The translations under genes and the position numbers were made by a program. From Leptotrichiaceae bacterium (GTDB lineage: Bacteria > Fusobacteriota > Fusobacteriia > Fusobacteriales > Leptotrichiaceae), in NCBI GenBank assembly GCA_030532815.1, contig JAUNKI010000129.1, positions 1 through 5,631 of the forward strand: 5,631 bases of DNA, written 5' to 3'. The notes under the pieces were generated by a model, which was given only the letters and a program-made list of their open reading frames with translations, did no database searches and had not been told where the DNA came from. Shown here piece by piece: positions 1 through 5,631 of the stretch. Numbering within the stretch: position 1 is the first letter of the stretch; every line of letters starts with the position of its first letter.

Positions 1-15
1 TTTTATATATAATTA

Positions 16-44
16 ATTATACCTCATTCAGAAGAAAAAAGCAA
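16..44 (-). promoter_or_regulatory. Possible sigma-70 promoter reading off the left edge
   Basis: On the minus strand a perfect TATAAT occupies 21-16 and a poor -35 candidate, TTGCTT (three of six consensus bases), lies at 44-39, with 17 nt between them. If real, it would start transcription of a minus-strand gene outside the window. The -10 box is part of a perfect 14-bp A/T palindrome at 8-21, so the same hexamer also reads on the other strand. Such matches arise easily by chance in DNA this AT-rich, so the call is weak. Confidence 0.3.
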
Positions 45-220
45 TTTTCAAAAAAGAAAGATATTATTATAGTTTATCACTTGTATTTAAAGATTCCCGA
101 CATATTTTTATCAAAAAAACTTTTCTTAATGATTAAATTTTTTTAAATAAATTAGACGGAATCAACTTATAAGATTAAAAAAATAAATTCTAAATATTTT
201 ATTTCTAAAATGGACTGTAT

Positions 221-263
221 AAAAAAATAGAAAAATATACAAAACTCACATTTAATATATTTT
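221..263 (-). terminator. Candidate weak intrinsic terminator of ylxM-ffh
   Basis: About 40 nt past the ffh stop codon, the minus strand has an 8-bp inverted repeat, AAAATATA (263-256) against TATATTTT (239-232), with a 16-nt loop. A run of seven T follows at 227-221. The order stem then U-tract fits an intrinsic terminator, but the stem has no G-C pair in its continuous part and the U-run starts 4 nt after the stem, so RNA stability would be low. Its position makes it the best candidate for the end of the ffh transcript; it could also be chance in A/T-rich DNA. Confidence 0.3.
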
Positions 264-303
264 CCTACTTTATAAAATAGTTCTTAAAATTTAATTTTCA
301 ATT

Positions 304-1644
304 CTATCTTTTTCTTTTCCCTTTATTTCTCACTCCTCCACCTAATCCGGGTATAGCTCCGCTGTTAAACATTTTCATCATCTGTTTCATCTGTTCAAAC
401 TGTTTTATAAGTCTGTTTACATCATTGACTTCAACTCCGCTTCCTTTTGCAATCCTCATTTTTCTGCTTCCATTAAGCAGTTTCGGATCTCTTCTTTCCT
501 GAACCGTCATTGAAAATATTATTCCTTCGACTCTTTTCATTTCTTTTTCGGCAGTAGCCATATCAATTGTATTTGTATCCACTCCAGGTATCATTTTCAT
601 AATTCCTGCAAGGGAACCCATTTTTCTTATCATTTTGAACTGTTTCAGAAAATCCTCAAAATCAAATTGATTTTTTTTGAATTTTTCCTCCATTTTCTTG
701 GCTTCATTTTCATCAATAGCTTCCTGTGCTTTTTCTACAAGGGAAACTACATCACCCATTCCCAAAATTCTCGAAGCAAGTCTGTCAGGATGAAAAGGAG
801 CAATATCATCCAGTTTTTCTCCTTCACTTATGAACTTTATCGGCTTTCCTGCAACTTCCTTAACAGAAAGAGCTGCTCCTCCACGTGTATCTCCGTCAAG
901 TTTGGTCAGGACAACTCCAGTTATATCGAGCTGTTCATTAAAAGTTTTTGCTACATTTACAGCATCCTGTCCTGTCATTCCGTCAACTACGAGAAGTATT
1001 TCATGAGGTGTAAAACTGTCTTTTATATTTCTCAGCTCGGTCATCAGCTCCTCGTCAATATGCAGCCGTCCTGCAGTATCCATTATTACATAAGTTGCAT
1101 GAACATTTTTTGCTTCTTCCAGACCTTTTTTACATATTTCAATGACATCTGTACTATCATCAATAGTAAAAGACGGCACTTTTATCTGTTCAGCCAGAAC
1201 TTTCAGCTGCTTTTTCGCTGCAGGTCTGTAAACATCAGCTCCTATTAAAAACGGACTTTCTCCTTTGGATTTTAAGTGTTTTGACAGTTTTCCCGCAAAA
1301 GTAGTCTTTCCTGCTCCCTGTAATCCTGAAAGCATTATTATTGTCGGAGCTTTGGCAGCTTTTGCTATAAGGACATTTGTTCCTCCCAGAACTTCCACAA
1401 GTTCGTCATTTACTATTTTTACAAACTGCTGTGTAGGATTTACTCCTTTTATTACATCTTCTCCGAGAGCCTTATCCCTTATTTTTGCAACAAAATTTTT
1501 AGCAACCGTATAATTTACGTCTGCTTCCAGCAAAGCAAGTCTTACTTCTCTCAAAGCCTCTTTCATATTGGCTTCGGTTAATTTCCCCTGCCCTCTCACT
1601 TTTTTAAATATATCTTTAAACCTGTCACCTAAATTGTTAAACAT
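304..1644 (-). CDS. ffh: Signal recognition particle protein Ffh (SRP54 GTPase)
   Basis: Ffh binds SRP RNA and signal sequences emerging from the ribosome and, with the receptor FtsY, delivers ribosomes to the membrane translocon. The 446-residue protein is full length for the family. An N-terminal helical N domain (about 1-95) precedes the NG GTPase domain: G1/P-loop GLQGAGKTT (107-115), DVYRPAA (137-143), G3 DTAGR (189-193) and G4 TKLD (247-250). The LGMGD linker (294-298) leads to the methionine-rich M domain (about 300-430), with the RNA-binding segment RRDPKLLNGSRKMRIAKGSG (384-403) and a Gly-rich then basic tail. The closing-loop motif reads ISEGE (272-276) where I expect a form like LGVGE, so one usual glycine is a serine; otherwise motifs are intact. 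The ATG shares one base with the ylxM stop (TAATG) and has a GAGGTG Shine-Dalgarno 5 nt upstream, fixing the start and implying coupling with ylxM. Identity is secure. Confidence 0.98.
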   Translation of the reverse strand: MFNNLGDRFKDIFKKVRGQGKLTEANMKEALREVRLALLEADVNYTVAKNFVAKIRDKALGEDVIKGVNPTQQFVKIVNDELVEVLGGTNVLIAKAAKAPTIIMLSGLQGAGKTTFAGKLSKHLKSKGESPFLIGADVYRPAAKKQLKVLAEQIKVPSFTIDDSTDVIEICKKGLEEAKNVHATYVIMDTAGRLHIDEELMTELRNIKDSFTPHEILLVVDGMTGQDAVNVAKTFNEQLDITGVVLTKLDGDTRGGAALSVKEVAGKPIKFISEGEKLDDIAPFHPDRLASRILGMGDVVSLVEKAQEAIDENEAKKMEEKFKKNQFDFEDFLKQFKMIRKMGSLAGIMKMIPGVDTNTIDMATAEKEMKRVEGIIFSMTVQERRDPKLLNGSRKMRIAKGSGVEVNDVNRLIKQFEQMKQMMKMFNSGAIPGLGGGVRNKGKRKR

Positions 1645-1973
1645 TAAAGCACCTCATTATAATCAAAATCTTCTATTATTTTTTCTAAATTTTCCTTTGA
1701 AAAGTTATTTTTTAAATTCTCAAGTTTTCTTTTAAGTTCTTTCTCCTTTTCAAACATTCTTAACTTTTTTTCATATTCATCAAGTTGTTTAAAACCTCTT
1801 TTTATATTATCGAAAACAGCCTGTCTTGTAACACCGTATTCTTCGGCGATTTCACTTAAAGAACCGTTTTCCTCAAGATATAATTCCAAATACTGCTTCT
1901 GTTTTTTTGAAAATAGTTCTCCGTAATATGAAAACAGTATGGAATATTTTAAAAAATCTTCCAGTTTATCCAT
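1644..1973 (-). CDS. ylxM: YlxM family HTH protein of the SRP operon
   Basis: This 109-residue protein matches the YlxM/p13 family, small helix-turn-helix proteins encoded beside ffh in many low-GC bacteria. In streptococci YlxM has been linked to modulation of the SRP GTPase cycle; the same role here is inferred. An N-terminal helix with the stretch FSKKQKQYLELY (21-32) precedes a sigma-70 region-4-like HTH, SLSEIAEEYGVTRQAVFDNI (38-57). A highly charged Lys/Glu helix follows (about 63-100), probably coiled, and then an acidic tail. The frame stays open upstream to 2054, but I chose the ATG at 1973: family homology begins there, an AGGTG lies 5 nt upstream, and a strong promoter lies just beyond it, so the extra 27 codons would lie mostly upstream of transcription. 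The stop overlaps the ffh start by one base, which favours a role with Ffh. DNA binding through the HTH is possible but not shown. Confidence 0.93.
   Translation of the reverse strand: MDKLEDFLKYSILFSYYGELFSKKQKQYLELYLEENGSLSEIAEEYGVTRQAVFDNIKRGFKQLDEYEKKLRMFEKEKELKRKLENLKNNFSKENLEKIIEDFDYNEVL
1650..1655 (-). promoter_or_regulatory. Shine-Dalgarno of ffh inside the end of ylxM
   Basis: GAGGTG on the minus strand (1655-1650) lies 5 nt before the ffh ATG and within the last codons of ylxM, followed by the TAATG stop/start overlap. It supports the ffh start and lets ribosomes finishing ylxM restart on ffh, while also allowing independent initiation on ffh. Confidence 0.85.
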
Positions 1974-1977
1974 AATG

Positions 1978-1982
1978 CACCT
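1978..1982 (-). promoter_or_regulatory. Shine-Dalgarno-like AGGTG upstream of ylxM
   Basis: AGGTG (1982-1978, minus strand) is spaced 5 nt from the ylxM ATG, the same motif and spacing as at ffh, and so it decides the ylxM start. It is unusual because it begins at the base right after the -10 box TATAAT. It would be absent or cut on transcripts begun at that promoter, and present only on transcripts that start further upstream. Confidence 0.7.
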
Positions 1983-2012
1983 ATTATACAAAAATTTTAT
2001 CCTTATTGTCAA
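1983..2012 (-). promoter_or_regulatory. Near-consensus sigma-70 promoter for ylxM-ffh
   Basis: On the minus strand a perfect -35 TTGACA (2012-2007) and a perfect -10 TATAAT (1988-1983) are separated by 18 nt, one more than the optimum. It lies in the tgt-ylxM spacer, points into ylxM and is preceded by phased A-tracts. With the usual six-base discriminator, transcription would start at about A1976, only three bases before the ylxM ATG. Two perfect hexamers at proper spacing in an intergenic region are unlikely to be chance even in A/T-rich DNA, though the absence of a leader is odd. Confidence 0.8.
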
Positions 2013-2019
2013 TTTACTG

Positions 2020-2036
2020 TTTTTATCCGTTTTTTT
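2020..2036 (-). promoter_or_regulatory. A-tract UP-element-like sequence upstream of the ylxM promoter
   Basis: Read on the minus strand, A-runs of seven (2036-2030) and five (2024-2020) bases lie upstream of the -35 box. Relative to a start at 1976 they are centred near -57 and -46, about one helical turn apart. This matches where the alpha-subunit C-terminal domains of RNA polymerase contact distal and proximal UP subsites. A-tracts are common in this genome, so the call rests on position and phasing. Confidence 0.45.
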
Positions 2037-2113
2037 CCTTTTTAAAAAAAACAAAAATTTTCAATTCAGATTATTTAATATTTAATTATTTTAATTTTTT
2101 TTGTTGTAAATTT

Positions 2114-2157
2114 TTTTGAAAAAATTTTTATTTAGAAGTTCATTCACTTTTTCAAAA
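2114..2157 (-). repeat. Perfect 10-bp inverted repeat after tgt
   Basis: TTTTGAAAAA (minus strand 2157-2148) pairs perfectly with TTTTTCAAAA (2123-2114) across a 24-nt loop that itself can form a small AAGT/ACTT stem. It begins 17 nt past the tgt stop. The stem has one G-C pair, and the sequence after it on the minus strand is A-rich, not U-rich, so it is a poor intrinsic terminator. It may instead stabilise the 3' end of the rel-tgt mRNA, or be incidental. Read-through from tgt toward ylxM seems possible. Confidence 0.35.
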
Positions 2158-2173
2158 TAATATTTGCCCATTA

Positions 2174-3355
<1,182 letters not shown>

Positions 3356-5521
3356 TTATTTTCTTAATATATCCACTACATCTTTCATTGAGATAAGATT
3401 ATTCGCAAGTCTTTCAAAATCTTCCCTTTTTCTTATCATTATCCCGAAATGCAGAAGTACATATCTGTTTCCGTTTTCTTTCACGTGATTCGTATTTACG
3501 TTTACCAGTTCCATTTTATATTCATTCAGTATTCTTATAATATCAAGCAGCATACCGTTTCTGTCGGCAGCTTTTACTGTAAAGTTAAACTGATATTTTG
3601 CAATACTTGAATTAACTTCCTCTTCATCCCAGAAAACTTCTATTTCCCTGTCAGGTTCATGCTTCATTAATGAATGGAAATTTTCGCAGTCTGCTCTATG
3701 TATGGCAATTCCCCTACCTCTTGTTACATAACCTCTTATTTCATCTCCAGGCAAAGGGCTGCAGCACTTGGCAAAACGGTACATCGTATTTTCGGTCCCT
3801 GAAATTCTTACTCCTCCGTGACTTTTTTCCTTACGTCTGTTACCTTTTTCAGTTTCTTCTTCAAGTACCTGTTCAATATTTTTTTCTTCTTTTATTTCAA
3901 ATTTATTCAGAAAACCGTCAAGAGATAAGTCTCCTACTGCAAATTTATAAAAAAGCAATTCCATTGTGGATATATTGAATTTCTTCATATAAAGAAATAC
4001 TCTCTCATCTTCTTCCAGATCTTTCAGCTTTATACCGAGCTTTTCAAATTCACGCTCAAGGAGCTGTTCCCCTTCTTTTGTCTTTTCCTCAAATTCCTTA
4101 TCCTTAAACCATTTTCTTATCTTGACTTTGGAACTGTGGTTATTTACCATATTTATCCAGTCTTTTCCTGGTCCTTTTGTATTTCTTGACGTAAGAACTT
4201 CAACTTTATCCCCGTTTTCCAGAAGCTGGTCAAGCTGAACTATTCTGTCATTGACTTTTGCTCCTATAGTTCTGTATCCTATCTGTGTATGTACCTGAAA
4301 GGCAAAATCGAGGGCGGTGGAACCGTTTGCCAGTTCCATTACGTCCCCTTTGGGCGTAAAGATGAATATCGTCTGATTTAAAAGACTTCCTGTTATTGTA
4401 CGGGCAAATTTCTCAGGATTTTCCGAATTTGTTTCTATTATTTTTTTTACTGCCGCATAATATTCTTCATTTTTGGCTTTTGATTTTTTCTCTTTATATT
4501 TCCAGTGAGCGGCAACTCCCTCTTCGGCAATTCTGTGCATTTCAAATGTTCTTATTTGTATTTCCACATTCTGATCCTTAGGACCTTTCACAGTAGTATG
4601 TATGGACTGATAACCGTTTGATTTAGGTACTGCTATATAATCCTTGAATCTTCCTGAAACAGGTACGAAAAGATTATGTATTATCCCGAGTACGTTATAG
4701 CATTCTTCTTCTTTATCGACTATTATTCTTATTGCAATCAGATCATTCAAATCTGCAAATTTCTTTTCCTTTTCATACATTTTTCTGTAAATACTGTATA
4801 AATGCTTCGGTCTTCCTGTAACTTCGGATTTTACATGATGCTTTTCCAGCTCTTCATCTATTTTCCTTATAATATTTGAAGTATATTCTTCTCTTTCCTC
4901 TCTTTTGGAATTTACAAGATCGCTTATTTCCTTATAATCCTTAGGGTAAAGATATCTGAAGCTTATATCTTCCAGTTCCCATTTTATTTTTGCCATTCCT
5001 ATTCTGTGAGCAATAGGAGCGTATATTTCCAAAGTTTCTTTAGACTTTATTTCCTGCTTTTCAGAGGACATATATTTTAAAGTCCGCATATTATGCAGTC
5101 TGTCTGCAAGTTTTATTATTACAACTCTTATATCTTCAGACATTGCCACAACCATTTTTCTAATATTTTCAATTTTTTTGCTGTCTGTTTTCGGAAGATT
5201 TCTCAGCTTTGTAACTCCGTCGACCAGTCTGCTTACATCTTTTCCGAATGAATATTCTATATCAGGTAAGGTAATAAGCGTATCTTCAACTACATCATGC
5301 AAAATCCCCGCAATGACCGTATCCGTATCCATTTTCATATCAACCAGTATTTCAGCCACTTCCACAGGATGCAGTATATAATCCTCTCCGCTTCTTCTTT
5401 TCTGACCTATGTGAGATTCATCGGCAAGAGTATACGCTTCCATTATTTTTTCTATATCAATATCAAGATTATTTTCATTTATTTTATTAACAAGTCTCTG
5501 CAATAATTTTCTTTCTTCCAT
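3356..5521 (-). CDS. rel: Bifunctional (p)ppGpp synthetase/hydrolase Rel (RelA/SpoT family)
   Basis: Rel makes ppGpp/pppGpp from ATP and GDP/GTP during starvation at the ribosome and also degrades it. The 721-residue protein is full length. The HD hydrolase domain is intact: R43, H51, HDVVED (75-80), and D140/N144 in LADRLHN. The synthetase domain has GRPKHLYSIYRKM (236-248), D260, the loop RFKDYIAVPKSNGYQSIHTT (291-310) and E320 in EIQIRT. The RFKD form is typical of bifunctional Rel/SpoT enzymes, whereas RelA proper has an acidic EFDD-type loop. A TGS domain (about 385-447, H411) is followed by helices, a charged linker (about 545-570), a Cys-containing segment (C586, C587, H608, C612) and an ACT domain (about 645-720). 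The ATG at 5521 has GGAGAG at 5532-5527, 5 nt upstream. tgt follows after 21 nt, so the two are probably one operon. No clear promoter was found before rel. Often annotated relA or spoT; predicted bifunctional. Confidence 0.97.
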   Translation of the reverse strand: MEERKLLQRLVNKINENNLDIDIEKIMEAYTLADESHIGQKRRSGEDYILHPVEVAEILVDMKMDTDTVIAGILHDVVEDTLITLPDIEYSFGKDVSRLVDGVTKLRNLPKTDSKKIENIRKMVVAMSEDIRVVIIKLADRLHNMRTLKYMSSEKQEIKSKETLEIYAPIAHRIGMAKIKWELEDISFRYLYPKDYKEISDLVNSKREEREEYTSNIIRKIDEELEKHHVKSEVTGRPKHLYSIYRKMYEKEKKFADLNDLIAIRIIVDKEEECYNVLGIIHNLFVPVSGRFKDYIAVPKSNGYQSIHTTVKGPKDQNVEIQIRTFEMHRIAEEGVAAHWKYKEKKSKAKNEEYYAAVKKIIETNSENPEKFARTITGSLLNQTIFIFTPKGDVMELANGSTALDFAFQVHTQIGYRTIGAKVNDRIVQLDQLLENGDKVEVLTSRNTKGPGKDWINMVNNHSSKVKIRKWFKDKEFEEKTKEGEQLLEREFEKLGIKLKDLEEDERVFLYMKKFNISTMELLFYKFAVGDLSLDGFLNKFEIKEEKNIEQVLEEETEKGNRRKEKSHGGVRISGTENTMYRFAKCCSPLPGDEIRGYVTRGRGIAIHRADCENFHSLMKHEPDREIEVFWDEEEVNSSIAKYQFNFTVKAADRNGMLLDIIRILNEYKMELVNVNTNHVKENGNRYVLLHFGIMIRKREDFERLANNLISMKDVVDILRK

Positions 5522-5585
5522 AAGTTCTCTCCGTTTCTTACCCTATAACGCTTTTGCATTTCATATTCATATATTATTAAAACAA

Positions 5586-5614
5586 AGTTGCTGACTTGTA
5601 TTCAGTCAACAACT
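5586..5614 (-). terminator. Intrinsic terminator-like hairpin upstream of rel
   Basis: On the minus strand AGTTGTTGACT (5614-5604) and AGTCAGCAACT (5596-5586) form an 11-bp stem with a 7-nt loop; ten pairs are Watson-Crick and one is a U-G wobble. A T-rich tract, TTGTTTTAA, follows at 5585-5577. On the plus strand the wobble becomes a C-A mismatch and no T-run follows, so the minus strand is the likely acting one. It lies 65 nt before the rel start and probably ends transcription of an upstream minus-strand gene outside the window. An attenuator in the rel leader is the alternative. Confidence 0.6.
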
Positions 5615-5631
5615 GTCAAAATTTTAGTATT

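Larger units (their letters stand above)
1..303. other. Gene-free AT-rich region downstream of ffh
   Basis: No credible reading frame occupies this stretch on either strand; it is almost entirely A/T. It contains an A/T stem-loop with a T-run that could end the ffh transcript (221-263), a smaller 6-bp stem with a 4-nt loop (ATTTTA 196-201 against TAAAAT 206-211), two short GC-bearing islands at 92-101 and 155-163 that are partly complementary, and a possible minus-strand promoter at the left edge (16-44). No tRNA, SRP RNA or known riboswitch signature was recognised. By position it is most simply the spacer between the ylxM-ffh unit and a further minus-strand gene outside the window. Confidence 0.7.

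Noticed and set aside
1..303. SRP 4.5S/6S RNA gene near ffh
   Set aside because: The stretch is nearly all A/T and lacks the GC-rich hairpin with the GGAA-type loop and the AGCAG-type asymmetric bulge.
667..1248. 193-codon open frame on the plus strand opposite ffh
   Set aside because: It is an antisense shadow of ffh: low-complexity Phe/Ser/Cys-rich translation, no recognisable domain, and fully covered by a certain gene.
1974..2054. 27-codon N-terminal extension of ylxM
   Set aside because: It lies over and upstream of the promoter, is Lys-rich with no family similarity, and the internal ATG at 1973 has better placement.
5522..5631. Sigma-70 promoter for rel, using TTGACA at 5619-5614 or a TATAGG near 5542
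   Set aside because: TTGACA has no -10-like hexamer at 16-18 nt, and TATAGG has no -35 at the right distance; a rel promoter may lie outside the window or be non-consensus.

Overview
This AT-rich window holds four complete protein-coding genes, all on the minus strand and all ordinary bacterial housekeeping genes. In transcription order (high to low coordinates) they are a bifunctional Rel/SpoT-type (p)ppGpp synthetase/hydrolase (5521-3356), tgt, the tRNA-guanine transglycosylase (3334-2174), ylxM, a small helix-turn-helix protein of the SRP operon (1973-1644), and ffh, the signal recognition particle GTPase (1644-304). AT-rich third positions, long A/T-only spacers and the style of the proteins suggest a low-GC bacterium. 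My best guess is Fusobacteriota of the Leptotrichia type, but this is an impression from the sequence and a low-GC Firmicute is not excluded. I see no phage, transposon, CRISPR, rRNA or tRNA sequence.

Layout. Positions 5631-5522 hold a hairpin followed by a U-rich tract on the minus strand. It probably ends transcription of a gene outside the window just before rel. rel and tgt are 21 nt apart and look co-transcribed. A 200-nt A/T-rich spacer (2173-1974) follows. It carries a near-consensus sigma-70 promoter, with an UP-like element, that fires toward ylxM. ylxM and ffh overlap by one base (TAATG) and form a translationally coupled pair. Positions 303-1 contain no gene; they hold a weak candidate terminator for ffh and, at the very edge, a possible promoter for the next gene to the left.

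How the genes work together. YlxM and Ffh belong to co-translational protein targeting. Rel controls the stringent response at the ribosome. Tgt makes the queuosine-pathway base exchange in tRNA anticodons. All four act on translation or on the nascent chain, but rel-tgt and ylxM-ffh look like two transcription units.

The most interesting signal is the ylxM promoter. Its -10 box lies so close to the start codon that the Shine-Dalgarno sequence sits in the discriminator, before the predicted transcription start. The promoter's own mRNA should therefore be leaderless or nearly so. I found no convincing previously undescribed system here.
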